From NCBI RefSeq assembly GCF_014640195.1, contig NZ_BMGM01000004.1, positions 62,001 to 126,000 on the forward strand: DNA of 64,000 bases. The letters are read 5' to 3'. Position 1 is the stretch's first letter. The number at the start of each line of letters is the position of its first letter. Origin of the DNA: Psychroflexus planctonicus (GTDB lineage: Bacteria; Bacteroidota; Bacteroidia; Flavobacteriales; Flavobacteriaceae). Of this stretch, positions 1-8,564 are shown piece after piece. A model generated the notes under the pieces. That model was not told the DNA's origin and ran no database searches. It saw only the letters and a program-made list of their open reading frames with translations. Made by a program: the position numbers and the translations under genes.

Positions 1-5
1 CGAAG

Positions 6-308
6 ATGATGGAAGAAACAATTAGTATTAAGAAAAATGATTTTTTGAGACAATTTGAAGCACTTGTGGATAATGAGCTTATAACTATAGAGTTTGCAGA
101 ACAAGATCGAAAAACTTTTTTAACCAAAATGGTAATTAGCGACCACTTAAAGGAAGATGGTTATGTGAATATTGTAGTGAAATCTGTTTTGGATATCTTA
201 AAAGAAGAAGAAGTAAAAGTGGTTCCCACTTGTATTGAAGTAAAAAGCTTTATTAGAAGAAACAAAATGTTATACCAAAGCATGTTGCCTGTAGGCATTG
301 CTTTGTAG
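6..308 (+). CDS. Small GNAT-like N-acetyltransferase (YjdJ-type)
   Basis: A 100-residue protein that resembles the short GCN5-related acetyltransferase-like family (PF14542 type). The C-terminal half carries the typical ending, with VVPTCIEVKSFIRR followed by a short tail, matching the 'P-x-C-x-x-x-x-x-(Y/F)-I-x-(R/K)' pattern of that family. The N-terminal half is weaker, and the usual HT-V-P segment of the family is not obvious. Two adjacent ATG codons could serve as start. Substrate unknown. The gene faces mtaB convergently, with only about 18 bp between the two stop codons. Family assignment is from remembered family pattern, not from a search. Confidence 0.6.
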   Translation: MMEETISIKKNDFLRQFEALVDNELITIEFAEQDRKTFLTKMVISDHLKEDGYVNIVVKSVLDILKEEEVKVVPTCIEVKSFIRRNKMLYQSMLPVGIAL

Positions 309-326
309 TGATTCTTCCATTTAAAA

Positions 327-1661
327 TTAAACCAATTCAGCTACTTCGCTAAGCAATTTGGCTTTTACCATACCCGTTTCATCAATTTCTTCTAATTGAA
401 CTTCATGAAGTTGATTGACTAAATTGGGATTCCAAGGATGTTTAATTTTTACATAGTTTTCTGTAAAACCATGAATGTAGCCTTCTTTGTTTTCACCTTC
501 AAATAAAACGGTTTTGGTTTTACCTAATTGACTTTCATAAAAAGCTCTTCGTTTTTTAGCGGATAGTCCACGTAATAGTTTACTGCGCTTTTTTCTTTTT
601 GCTTTAGAAACTACACCATCCATTTCTGCGGCTAAGGTATTGGGTCTTTCAGAATACGTAAAAACGTGCAGATAAGAAATATCCAACTCATTTAAAAACT
701 GATAAGTTTCTAAAAAATGTTCGTCGGTTTCACCTGGAAAACCAACAATAACATCTACACCAATACAAGCATCGGGCATTTGTTGTTTGATTTGTTGTAC
801 ACGGTCTACATACAACTCGCGTTGGTAGCGTCTTCGCATTTGTTTCAACATTGCGTTGCTGCCACTTTGTAATGGAATATGAAAATGCGGAACAAAACAC
901 TTGCTTTTAGAAACAAAATCGATGGTTTCGTTTTTCAATAAATTGGGTTCGATAGAAGAAATGCGCAAACGCTCTATTCCTTGAACTTCATCTAAAGCTT
1001 TTACCAATTCTAAAAAGGTATGTTCGTGTTTTTTATTGCCGAATTCACCTTTGCCATAATCGCCAATATTTACTCCAGTAAGCACAATTTCTTTAATGTC
1101 TTGTGCTGCTATTTCTGCTGCATTGTTCAACACGTTTTCTAAGGTATCTGATCTAGAAATACCACGTGCTAAAGGAATTGTACAATAGGTACATTTGTAA
1201 TCGCATCCATCTTGCACCTTCAAAAATGCTCGAGTTCGGTCGCCAATTGAGTAGGAGCCAACGTAAAAATCGGCTTCGTTGATTTCGCAAGAATGTACTT
1301 CGCCTTGTTCGTTTTTACTGAGATCGTTGATGTATTGCGTAACTTTAAATTTTTCAGTTGCACCTAAAACCAAATCAACACCATCGACAGCTGCCAATTC
1401 TTCGGGTTGCAATTGTGCATAACATCCAATGCCAATTACAAAGGCATCATCATTTACTTTTTGAGCTTGTTTTACAATGCTTTTAAAGCGTTTATCAGCA
1501 TTTTCGGTAACACTGCACGTATTGATTACGTAAATATCTGCTTCTTCATTAAATTCTACACGTTGGTAACCATCATCTTCAAAACTTCGGGCAATGCTAG
1601 AAGTTTCAGAAAAATTGAGTTTACAACCTAAGGTATAAAAAGCTACTTTTGGGTTTGGCAT
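327..1661 (-). CDS. mtaB: tRNA ms2t6A37 methylthiotransferase MtaB
   Basis: A radical-SAM methylthiotransferase of 444 residues, the normal family length. It converts t6A37 to ms2t6A37 in tRNAs that read ANN codons. The N-terminal UPF0004 domain has the three cluster-binding cysteines (GCKLNF, NTCSV, GCYAQ). The radical-SAM domain has the CX3CX2C motif as CDYKCTYC near residue 153. A C-terminal TRAM-like domain follows. The start ATG is the first in frame after an AT-rich gap, and the SBP gene on the other strand begins about 108 bp away, so the two are divergently transcribed. The motif set is complete and nothing looks damaged. Confidence 0.95.
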   Translation of the reverse strand: MPNPKVAFYTLGCKLNFSETSSIARSFEDDGYQRVEFNEEADIYVINTCSVTENADKRFKSIVKQAQKVNDDAFVIGIGCYAQLQPEELAAVDGVDLVLGATEKFKVTQYINDLSKNEQGEVHSCEINEADFYVGSYSIGDRTRAFLKVQDGCDYKCTYCTIPLARGISRSDTLENVLNNAAEIAAQDIKEIVLTGVNIGDYGKGEFGNKKHEHTFLELVKALDEVQGIERLRISSIEPNLLKNETIDFVSKSKCFVPHFHIPLQSGSNAMLKQMRRRYQRELYVDRVQQIKQQMPDACIGVDVIVGFPGETDEHFLETYQFLNELDISYLHVFTYSERPNTLAAEMDGVVSKAKRKKRSKLLRGLSAKKRRAFYESQLGKTKTVLFEGENKEGYIHGFTENYVKIKHPWNPNLVNQLHEVQLEEIDETGMVKAKLLSEVAELV

Positions 1662-1733
1662 TCCAATATTTTTTTCAGCTATTTATTCAACAATTTAAAA
1701 TGTAAATAGCTAACTGACATTAACTTTAATAGA

Positions 1734-1759
1734 TTTGCAAAGATACTAACTTATATTTG
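1734..1759 (+). promoter_or_regulatory. Bacteroidota-type promoter for the peptide-binding lipoprotein
   Basis: A perfect TAnnTTTG box (TATATTTG) at 1752-1759 lies 10 bp before the TTG start at 1770. A TTTG at 1734-1737 is a possible -33 element, though the spacing (14 bp) is shorter than ideal. The leader would be very short, as is common in this phylum. Confidence 0.5.
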
Positions 1760-1769
1760 CTTCTTAAAA

Positions 1770-3389
1770 TTGAAAACCTTGCGAAAAGTCATCAACTTCA
1801 GTTTATTAATTTGTTTTGTTTTCAGCATTTGGAGTTGTACAAACTCCACCACAGAAATTCCGTCCCATACTGTTTTTCGATATAACGAACACGCCAACAT
1901 TACTTCGTTAGATCCTGCTTTTGCAAAAGACCAGCGTAATATTTGGGCTTGTCATCAGCTTTATAATAAGTTGGTTTATTTAGATGAAAATTTGAATGTT
2001 AAACCTGATGCTGCAAAATCTTGGGAAATTAGCGAAGATGGTTTACAATATACATTTAAATTGAAACCAGATATTTATTTTCATCAGCATTCTATTTTTG
2101 GAGCCGATTCTACACGAAGCATTTTAGCTAAAGATGTTGTGTACAGCTTAAACAGATTAACCGACCCAGATGTAGCTTCACCTGGAAGCTGGGTAATGCA
2201 AAATGTGAAAGAAGTTAAAGTGATTGATTCATTAAGTCTGCAAATTGATTTGAAAAGGCCTTTTCCTGCTTTTTTAAGTTTGCTTTCCATGCAATATACT
2301 TCAATTGTTCCTGTGGAAATGCAAAAGCTTGACTTTAGAACTTCTCCAATTGGAAGCGGTCCGTTTTATATGAAGCGTTGGATTGAGAATGAAAAATTGG
2401 TGTTCAGGAAAAATCCTTTGTATTTTGAAACGGATGAAAAAGGAAATCAGTTGCCTTATTTAGAAGCAGTTGCTATTACCTTCTTACCTGATAAACAAAG
2501 TGAATTTATGCAATTTGCACAAGGAAACTTAGACTTTTTAAGTGGTCTAGATGCTTCCTATAAAGATGAATTACTTTCGCCTGATGGAAAATTAAATTCA
2601 ACATATGAAGCACGTTTATACATGCAAAAATCACCTTATTTGAATACAGAATATTTGGGGATTTATCAAGAAGGCAACAATCAGGCTTTGCAATCTAAAA
2701 AGTTTAGACAAGCTTTAAATTATGGCATCAATAGAAAAGATATGATTGCTTATTTACGCAATAACATTGGTGTTCCTGGCGTAAACGGATTCATTCCAAA
2801 AGGCATGCCTGGTTTTTCAGATGAAGCAAAATATACGCATCAACCCAAATTAGCAAAGCAACTTATAGAAGAATTTAAGGCTGAAACGGGTATCCAAAAT
2901 CCGAGCATTACGTTGGCAACCAATGCTTCCTATTTAGATTTGGTTGAATTTATTCAAAAAGAATTACAACAATTGGGCATTGATGTGCAAATAGATGTAA
3001 TGCCGCCATCCACTTTATTGCAACAGCGTTCAGCAGGACAATTGCCCATATTTAGAAGTAGTTGGATAGCCGATTATCCCGATGCAGAAAATTACTTGAG
3101 TTTGTTTTATTCGCCTAATTTCTCACCCAAAGGACCTAATTATACCCATTTTTCAAATGCGCGATTTGATAGTTTGTATACTGAAGCGCTCAAAATTTCT
3201 GATGTAAATGAACGCATCAACATCTACCAACAAATGGATTCCATTTTAATGGAAGAAGCTCCCTTTATGGTGCTATATTACGATGAAGTAGTTCGATTTA
3301 CACAGAATAATGTAAAAGGATTAGGTATAAATCCTTTAAATTTACTGGAATTAAAAAAAGTACAAAAAACACAACAAAATGAACTTTAA
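1770..3389 (+). CDS. ABC-type oligopeptide-binding lipoprotein (SBP family 5)
   Basis: A 539-residue solute-binding protein for peptide/opine/nickel-type ABC uptake. The N-terminus has a hydrophobic segment ending in the lipobox SIWSC near residues 19-23, so it should be a lipoprotein on the outer face of the inner membrane or in the periplasm. The body has typical family-5 features: 'FRYNEHANITSLDPAFA' near residue 37, 'YSLNRLTDPD', 'GSGPFYMKRW', and a late 'SSWIADYPDAENYL'. The start is a TTG directly downstream of a TATATTTG box. No permease or ATPase genes are adjacent, which is usual for Bacteroidota members of this family. The 3' end overlaps apt by 11 bp, which suggests co-transcription. 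Ligand not predictable from sequence. Confidence 0.88.
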   Translation: MKTLRKVINFSLLICFVFSIWSCTNSTTEIPSHTVFRYNEHANITSLDPAFAKDQRNIWACHQLYNKLVYLDENLNVKPDAAKSWEISEDGLQYTFKLKPDIYFHQHSIFGADSTRSILAKDVVYSLNRLTDPDVASPGSWVMQNVKEVKVIDSLSLQIDLKRPFPAFLSLLSMQYTSIVPVEMQKLDFRTSPIGSGPFYMKRWIENEKLVFRKNPLYFETDEKGNQLPYLEAVAITFLPDKQSEFMQFAQGNLDFLSGLDASYKDELLSPDGKLNSTYEARLYMQKSPYLNTEYLGIYQEGNNQALQSKKFRQALNYGINRKDMIAYLRNNIGVPGVNGFIPKGMPGFSDEAKYTHQPKLAKQLIEEFKAETGIQNPSITLATNASYLDLVEFIQKELQQLGIDVQIDVMPPSTLLQQRSAGQLPIFRSSWIADYPDAENYLSLFYSPNFSPKGPNYTHFSNARFDSLYTEALKISDVNERINIYQQMDSILMEEAPFMVLYYDEVVRFTQNNVKGLGINPLNLLELKKVQKTQQNEL

Positions 3390-3891
3390 AAAATACATTA
3401 GAGATATTAATGATTTTCCAAAAAAAGGAATTGTGTACAAAGACATTTCTCCCTTGTTAGGAAACAGTGAAGCCATGAAAGCGGCTGCAGATGCTTTAGT
3501 TGAAAACATAAAAGACCAGAAGATAGATAAAGTTGTGGGAATTGAATCTCGCGGTTTTTTTATGGCCACTTTGTTGGCAGAACGCTTAGGTGCTGGATTT
3601 GTCCCTATTCGAAAACCAGGAAAACTTCCTTATAAAACCTTTACTGAAAGTTACGATTTAGAATACGGCACAGACCAATTGGAAATTCATCAAGATGCAA
3701 TTTTACCTGGTGAAAGAGTGATTTTGCATGATGATGTGCTAGCAACTGGCGGTACTGCAGAAGCTGCCGTAAAATTGATCAAAAAGCTAGGCGGCGAACT
3801 CATCGAAAGCAACTTTTTAATAGAATTGGAGTTTTTAAAAGGAAGAGAAAAAATAAAAACTTCACCAGTTCAATCACTGATGAAGTTTTAG
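3379..3891 (+). CDS. apt: Adenine phosphoribosyltransferase
   Basis: A purine salvage enzyme making AMP from adenine and PRPP in the cytoplasm; 170 residues is the usual size. The PRPP-binding loop is visible as VILHDDVLATGGTAEAA (about residues 114-130), and IESRGFFMATLLAERLGAGF is the conserved APRT segment. The start ATG lies inside the end of the SBP gene (11 bp overlap), so translation is probably coupled. The extreme C-terminus is odd: instead of the usual '(D/V)-x-S-L-(I/V)-x-Y' ending it reads KIKTSPVQSLMKF, and this part is encoded by an inverted repeat that looks like a terminator stem. Confidence 0.95.
   Translation: MNFKKYIRDINDFPKKGIVYKDISPLLGNSEAMKAAADALVENIKDQKIDKVVGIESRGFFMATLLAERLGAGFVPIRKPGKLPYKTFTESYDLEYGTDQLEIHQDAILPGERVILHDDVLATGGTAEAAVKLIKKLGGELIESNFLIELEFLKGREKIKTSPVQSLMKF
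3856..3889 (+). terminator. Terminator-like hairpin inside the 3' end of apt
   Basis: AAAACTTCA pairs with TGAAGTTTT, with an inner CAG/CTG extension and a short loop; the structure ends at the apt stop codon and a T-run follows about 10 bp later. It may end the SBP-apt transcript. It is partly coding, which explains the non-canonical C-terminus of Apt. Confidence 0.5.
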
Positions 3892-3980
3892 ATATTGTTA
3901 TTTTTTTACAATCAACTTTAACCTTTCTGCTCACTGTGTCTCAGTGGTGAAAAAACCACAAAGAAACAAGGTTCAAAAAG

Positions 3981-4041
3981 AAATCTGAAATCCTAAATCA
4001 GAAATCACAAATCTTCAATCACAAATCTCCAATCAAAAATC
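3981..4041. repeat. Heptanucleotide array, dialect AAATCNN
   Basis: About eight to nine degenerate 7-bp units with the core AAATC (aaatctg, aaatcct, aaatcag, aaatcac and so on) fill the gap between the convergent apt and cysN genes and run up to the cysN stop codon. This is the only array of this kind outside the polysaccharide locus that I found in the window. Confidence 0.75.
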
Positions 4042-5297
4042 TATATAATCATTCCAGCGGCTACTGTTTCTTTGGTTTGATCATTGATTAAAATAATGCT
4101 TCCTGTAATTCTATTCGATTTATACGGATCAATCATCAAAGGTTTGGTAGTCCTAATTTTTGCTCGAAAAATATCGTTTCTATTTAAATTTTTGTCTTCT
4201 GTAATTCGATTATACGTATTTACATCAACTTTGTAAATTACTTCTTTAATCATAGCTTTTTGCTCATTACTGGTGTGCATAATGGTATATTTTGCACGAT
4301 CTTGAGCAGGAGTATCATTCAACCAACACATCATTACATCAAATTCTTGACTTGCATCTGGTTGATTGTTTTTTCGCAAAATCATGTCACCCCGACTAAT
4401 ATCAATATCATCTTCTAACGTCATTGAAATCGACATTGGTGCAAAAGCTTCTTCCACTTGTTTGTCTCCTGCATTTATGCTTTGAATCTTTGAAGTGAAT
4501 CCCGAAGGTAAAACCACCACTTCGTCACCAACTCGATACACTCCACTTGCAATTCTACCGGCATAACCGCGGTAATCTCTAAATTCATCTCGCTGAGGTC
4601 GCAAAACGGTTTGTACTGGAAAACGCGCATCAATTTTATTGATGTCGCTACTAATATGTAAAGTTTCTAATAAGTTAAGTAAAGGAGAACTTTGGTACCA
4701 ATCCATATTTTCCGAACGGTTTACTACATTATCTCCGTTTAATGCACTAATCGGTACATAACGTACGTCTTTCATATACAATTTTGAAGAAAATTCTTCA
4801 AATTGAATGATGATGTCGTTATATACTTCTTCTTTATATTCCACTAAATCCATTTTATTGATACATACAATAACATGTGGAATTTGCAATAAAGAAGCGA
4901 TGTACGCATGACGTTTGGTTTGTTCAATCACTCCGTTTCTGGCATCGATGAGCAGAATGGCTGCGTTTGCAGTTGATGCACCCGTAACCATATTTCGGGT
5001 ATATTGAACGTGACCTGGCGTATCGGCAATAATAAACTTACGTTTAGGCGTGGTAAAGTAACGGTAAGCTACATCAATCGTGATGCCTTGTTCGCGTTCA
5101 TCTTTTAAACCATCTGTAAATAAAGCCAAGTCTACACCTTCAATTCCTTTTTGTTTGCTGGTATTTTCAACGGCTGAAAGTTGATCTTCAAAAATAGATT
5201 TAGAGTCGTAAAGCAATCTTCCAATAAGTGTACTTTTTCCGTCGTCTACACTTCCTGCGGTGGTGAATCTTAGTAATTGATTTTTATCGATTTGCAT
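4041..5297 (-). CDS. cysN: Sulfate adenylyltransferase, GTPase subunit
   Basis: The regulatory GTPase subunit of ATP sulfurylase, which with CysD makes APS from sulfate and ATP. At 418 residues it is a stand-alone CysN, without a fused APS kinase. The G1 loop GSVDDGKSTLIGRLL (about residues 15-29), DTPGH (about 92) and NKMDL (about 148) are all intact, followed by two beta-barrel domains as in EF-Tu-like GTPases. It is the last gene of the minus-strand operon cysQ-cysC-cysD-cysN, 53 bp after cysD. Confidence 0.95.
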   Translation of the reverse strand: MQIDKNQLLRFTTAGSVDDGKSTLIGRLLYDSKSIFEDQLSAVENTSKQKGIEGVDLALFTDGLKDEREQGITIDVAYRYFTTPKRKFIIADTPGHVQYTRNMVTGASTANAAILLIDARNGVIEQTKRHAYIASLLQIPHVIVCINKMDLVEYKEEVYNDIIIQFEEFSSKLYMKDVRYVPISALNGDNVVNRSENMDWYQSSPLLNLLETLHISSDINKIDARFPVQTVLRPQRDEFRDYRGYAGRIASGVYRVGDEVVVLPSGFTSKIQSINAGDKQVEEAFAPMSISMTLEDDIDISRGDMILRKNNQPDASQEFDVMMCWLNDTPAQDRAKYTIMHTSNEQKAMIKEVIYKVDVNTYNRITEDKNLNRNDIFRAKIRTTKPLMIDPYKSNRITGSIILINDQTKETVAAGMII

Positions 5298-5350
5298 AAT
5301 GAAATTCTGGTTTTGTAATGTAATTTAAAAGTTTAGTGTGGTTGAAAAGA

Positions 5351-6256
5351 TTAAAAATAACCTTCCTTTTTACGGTCTTCCATTGCGGTTTCAGAACGTT
5401 TATCGTCAGAGCGATTTCCACGTTCGGTTTGTCGCATGGTCGAAACTTCTTCCACAATTTTCTCCATGGTATCGGCATCCGATTCAATTCCACCCGTAAT
5501 GGTAATGTCGCCTAAAGTTCTAAATCTAATTTTCTTTTTTACAATTTCTTCATTGGGTTCCAATTTTAAAAACGCAGAATTAGGAATCCATGTGTCATTT
5601 CGCCAAACTACTTCGCGCTCATGAGCTAGATACAACGAAGGAATTTCAATTTTTTCGCGAGTTAGGTAATTCCATACATCCATTTCCGTCCAGTTACTAA
5701 TTGGGAAAGCTCGAAAATGTTCACCTTCAAAATGCTTTCCGTTGAGTAAGTTCCATAATTCTGGACGTTGATTTTTAGGATCCCATTGTCCAAAATCGTC
5801 ACGATGCGAAAAGAAACGTTCTTTTGCTCTTGCTTTTTCTTCATCACGTCTTCCGCCACCAATGGCACAATCTACTTTGTGTTCTTCAATAGCATCTAAA
5901 AGCGTAGTGATTTGCAAAGCATTTCGGGTAGCGTTTTTTCCTTTTTCTTCGGCTACACGACCTGTGTCAATCGACTTTTGAACCGAACCTACAATTAAAT
6001 TCACACCTAATTTTACAGCTAAATTATCTCTAAATTGAAGTGCTTCAGGAAAGTTATGCCCCGTATCCACATGCATTAATGAAAATGGAATTTTGGAAGG
6101 ATAAAAAGCTTTTCTAGCCAAGTGGGTAACTAAAATGGAATCTTTTCCGCCTGAAAATAAAATAACAGGATTTTGAAATTGCGCCCAAACTTCTCGTAAG
6201 ATGTAAATGGCTTCAGATTCTAATTCGTCTAAGTAATTTAAATAATACTGACTCAT
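5351..6256 (-). CDS. cysD: Sulfate adenylyltransferase, catalytic subunit
   Basis: The catalytic ATP sulfurylase subunit, 301 residues, the normal length. The PP-loop pyrophosphatase motif SGGKDSILVTHLARKAF sits near residue 35, and GGGRRDEEKARAKERFFS (about residue 138) is the conserved CysD/PAPS-reductase-superfamily arginine-rich segment. The C-terminus GNRSDDKRSETAMEDRKKEG is the typical CysD ending. It lies 5 bp downstream of cysC and 53 bp upstream of cysN, so these genes are one operon. Confidence 0.96.
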   Translation of the reverse strand: MSQYYLNYLDELESEAIYILREVWAQFQNPVILFSGGKDSILVTHLARKAFYPSKIPFSLMHVDTGHNFPEALQFRDNLAVKLGVNLIVGSVQKSIDTGRVAEEKGKNATRNALQITTLLDAIEEHKVDCAIGGGRRDEEKARAKERFFSHRDDFGQWDPKNQRPELWNLLNGKHFEGEHFRAFPISNWTEMDVWNYLTREKIEIPSLYLAHEREVVWRNDTWIPNSAFLKLEPNEEIVKKKIRFRTLGDITITGGIESDADTMEKIVEEVSTMRQTERGNRSDDKRSETAMEDRKKEGYF

Positions 6257-6261
6257 AATAA

Positions 6262-6849
6262 TTATAATTTAGTAGCTAAAAAGTCCAAGACTTCTTGAAC
6301 CGATTCGGTTATATTTTTATTTTGGGTTGTAATGTGCAATGCAGGATTTTTGGGTGCTTCATAAGGAGCAGAAATACCGGTGAAGTTTTTTATTTCTCCA
6401 GCTCTAGCTTTTTTGTACAAACCTTTTACATCCCGTTTTTCACATTCTTCTAATGGCGTATCGACAAAAACTTCATAAAAATCAAAAGCGCCAATAATTT
6501 CTTCAACTTGTTTTCGGTCTTCAATTAAAGGCGAAACAAAAGCTGCAATGCAAATGTTTCCAGCATCTACAAATAATTTGGCAACTTCAGCAATGCGGCG
6601 TAGGTTTTCTTTTCGGTCTGTTTTGGTGAAACCCAAACCATGGTTTAAACCCGTTCGAATATTGTCACCATCTAAAGAATAACATTTTTTTCCACTTTCA
6701 AATAAGGCTTTTTCTACCTGATTGGCAATGGTCGATTTTCCTGAACCGGAAAGACCGGTAAACCAAAGTACAAAAGATGGATGGCCATAATTGGCATTGC
6801 GGTCTTTGCGCTGCACATCGTAATCATGAAAAACAATATGTTCACTCAT
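6262..6849 (-). CDS. cysC: Adenylyl-sulfate kinase (APS kinase)
   Basis: Phosphorylates APS to PAPS, the sulfuryl donor for sulfotransferases. 195 residues, normal size. The Walker A motif is GLSGSGKSTIANQVE (about residues 33-47), and LDGDNIRTGLNHGLGF and FVSPLIEDR are the conserved substrate-binding segments. The gene starts 4 bp after the cysQ stop and ends 5 bp before cysD, so it is translationally close to both. Its presence next to cysQ fits PAPS production for sulfation as well as assimilation; cysH is not in this window. Confidence 0.95.
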   Translation of the reverse strand: MSEHIVFHDYDVQRKDRNANYGHPSFVLWFTGLSGSGKSTIANQVEKALFESGKKCYSLDGDNIRTGLNHGLGFTKTDRKENLRRIAEVAKLFVDAGNICIAAFVSPLIEDRKQVEEIIGAFDFYEVFVDTPLEECEKRDVKGLYKKARAGEIKNFTGISAPYEAPKNPALHITTQNKNITESVQEVLDFLATKL

Positions 6850-6853
6850 AGTT

Positions 6854-7648
6854 TTATTTTTGATTGCTTACCATAAAGTAGTTGTTCAACAAATTTTCTC
6901 TATTGTACAGCATTTCTTTACCTGTTTTTTGGTCGATTACCTGCAAACCAACAGCTTTACAAATGGCTTGTCCAGCTGCGGTGTCCCATTCCATTGTGGG
7001 TGCAAATCGGGGGTAAATATCAGCATCGCCATCAGCTACCAAACAAAATTTAAGCGAACTTCCTTTGGAAACCACTTCAATTTTTTTGTTGGTGGTTAAG
7101 CTATCGATGAAGTTGGTGGTATCTTCATTCATATGCGAGCGACTTCCAACAATACGTAAATTGTTCGCATGTTCTTTTGGTTGAATAGCTTCAGCATTTT
7201 TTTGAATAAAATCCATATCAAATACAGGTTTTACTAACTGTACTTTTTGCGCTAATTCAGTTGAAGCATCTGCGTAATACAACACCTTAGTAGCGGGAAC
7301 ATAAATTACACCCAAAGTGGTTTTTTGTTGGTGAACCAACGCGATGTTTACGGTGAATTCACCATTTTTTTTAATAAATTCCTTAGTGCCATCCAACGGA
7401 TCTACAATCCAACAAGATGTCCAATTTTTTCGCTCTTGGTAATCGGTTTGTTTGTTTTCTTCGCTGATGATGGGGAATTCAGTTTTATCTAAATAACGCA
7501 TAATAAAGCGATTGGCTTTTTGGTCAGCTTCGGTTAAAGGCGAATCATCCGCTTTAAATTCCACTTCAAAATCTTTTTGATAGATTTCCATTATGGCTTC
7601 TCCAGCTTCTATTGCCGCTTGTATGGCAATTTGTAAATGTGTATTCAT
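6854..7648 (-). CDS. cysQ: 3'(2'),5'-bisphosphate nucleotidase
   Basis: An inositol-monophosphatase-fold enzyme that hydrolyses PAP to AMP, clearing the by-product of PAPS use. 264 residues. The metal-binding motif is complete: SEENKQ (about residue 70) then WIVDPLDGTKEFIK (about 84) and a late WDTAAGQAI (about 221). It is the first gene of the minus-strand sulfate-activation operon and follows a promoter with an inverted repeat. The context supports PAP recycling rather than inositol metabolism. Confidence 0.93.
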   Translation of the reverse strand: MNTHLQIAIQAAIEAGEAIMEIYQKDFEVEFKADDSPLTEADQKANRFIMRYLDKTEFPIISEENKQTDYQERKNWTSCWIVDPLDGTKEFIKKNGEFTVNIALVHQQKTTLGVIYVPATKVLYYADASTELAQKVQLVKPVFDMDFIQKNAEAIQPKEHANNLRIVGSRSHMNEDTTNFIDSLTTNKKIEVVSKGSSLKFCLVADGDADIYPRFAPTMEWDTAAGQAICKAVGLQVIDQKTGKEMLYNRENLLNNYFMVSNQK

Positions 7649-7669
7649 TCAATTGAAATTAGTTGGGGG

Positions 7670-7711
7670 CAAATATAGATAATATTTTTAGTCTATCGGA
7701 TTTATAGACTA
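7670..7711 (-). promoter_or_regulatory. Promoter and operator of the cysQCDN operon
   Basis: On the minus strand a perfect TATATTTG box (7677 to 7670) precedes the cysQ start. Upstream of it an inverted repeat, TAGTCTAT (7689-7696) and ATAGACTA (7704-7711), with a 7-bp spacer, covers the expected -33 region. A dimeric regulator binding here would compete with or touch RNA polymerase. The regulator is unknown. Confidence 0.55.
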
Positions 7712-7757
7712 TTAATCAAGTAATTTAACAATTTGGTGATAATCAGTTGCTAATCTT

Positions 7758-8498
7758 TTAATTCTTCGCTTCTTTAGCGATGGAAAGAATAATGTAAAAT
7801 AGTATGATTAGCGGAACACCTGCAAATTGGAAAAAGAACAATAATATCATGCTGCCAATAATCAACAGATATCTAAATAAGTTCTCTTTAAGTTGAAGAT
7901 TTTTAAATTTTAAGGCAAACAGATGAAAATTAGAATTCAATAAATACGCACTTATAATGGAAATGGCTACAAGAAAAATAGGCGCTTCTGCTGCATTGGC
8001 TAGAAAGCTATCGGGTTGATGTATGGCAATTAGCGGAAAACTTAAAATGAGTAAGGTATTTGCTGGCGTAGGTAAACCAATAAATGAAGAAGTTTGGCGT
8101 TCGTCTATATTAAATTTAGCCAATCGATACGCAGAAGCTAAGGTCACTATAAAACCCATATAAGCTAAATAATGCGTTTCAGTTGAAATGAAGAATTCGC
8201 TCGTTCCATGTGTTAAAGCTTCATCTAACAACTTAAACAAAACAATACCAGGCACTAATCCACTGGTTACCATGTCGGCTAAGGAATCTAATTGCACGCC
8301 AATCGGGCTTTCTACTTTCAGCAATCGAGCTGCTAAGCCGTCAAAAAAATCGAAGAAGATGCCTAAGGCTACAAATAGTGCTGCTTGTTCAAATTGGCCT
8401 TCTACAGCCATGAAAGTGGCTACAATTCCAGAAAGTAAATTGAGTGCGGTTATAAGGTTGGGTATGTGTTTTTTCAAAATATATTTTGTTTCAAACAA
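7758..8498 (-). CDS. pssA: CDP-diacylglycerol-serine O-phosphatidyltransferase
   Basis: An integral membrane enzyme making phosphatidylserine from CDP-diacylglycerol and serine, the route to phosphatidylethanolamine. 246 residues with about six to eight hydrophobic segments. The CDP-alcohol phosphatidyltransferase signature DG-x2-AR-x8-G-x3-D-x3-D is complete, starting at DGLAARLL (about residue 53). Divergent from the PorV/Q-like gene, with only about 50-65 bp between the starts. No psd gene is adjacent. Confidence 0.92.
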   Translation of the reverse strand: MFETKYILKKHIPNLITALNLLSGIVATFMAVEGQFEQAALFVALGIFFDFFDGLAARLLKVESPIGVQLDSLADMVTSGLVPGIVLFKLLDEALTHGTSEFFISTETHYLAYMGFIVTLASAYRLAKFNIDERQTSSFIGLPTPANTLLILSFPLIAIHQPDSFLANAAEAPIFLVAISIISAYLLNSNFHLFALKFKNLQLKENLFRYLLIIGSMILLFFFQFAGVPLIILFYIILSIAKEAKN

Positions 8499-8541
8499 TA
8501 AGGGAATACAAATAAAGTTTATATAATTACAAATTAAATAA

Positions 8542-8549
8542 GATATTTG
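8542..8549 (+). promoter_or_regulatory. Probable -7 box of the PorV/Q-like gene
   Basis: GATATTTG differs by one base from TAnnTTTG. It overlaps a TTG at 8547 that would otherwise be a possible start. If this box is real, transcription begins near 8554 and the next in-frame TTG at 8565 is the start codon. Confidence 0.35.
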
Positions 8550-8564
8550 TCAAAAATTCAAATT

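Noticed and set aside
8547-8564. Start of the PorV/Q-like gene at TTG 8547
   Set aside because: This TTG overlaps a probable -7 box and would add six residues in front of a well-formed signal peptide; TTG 8565 fits better.
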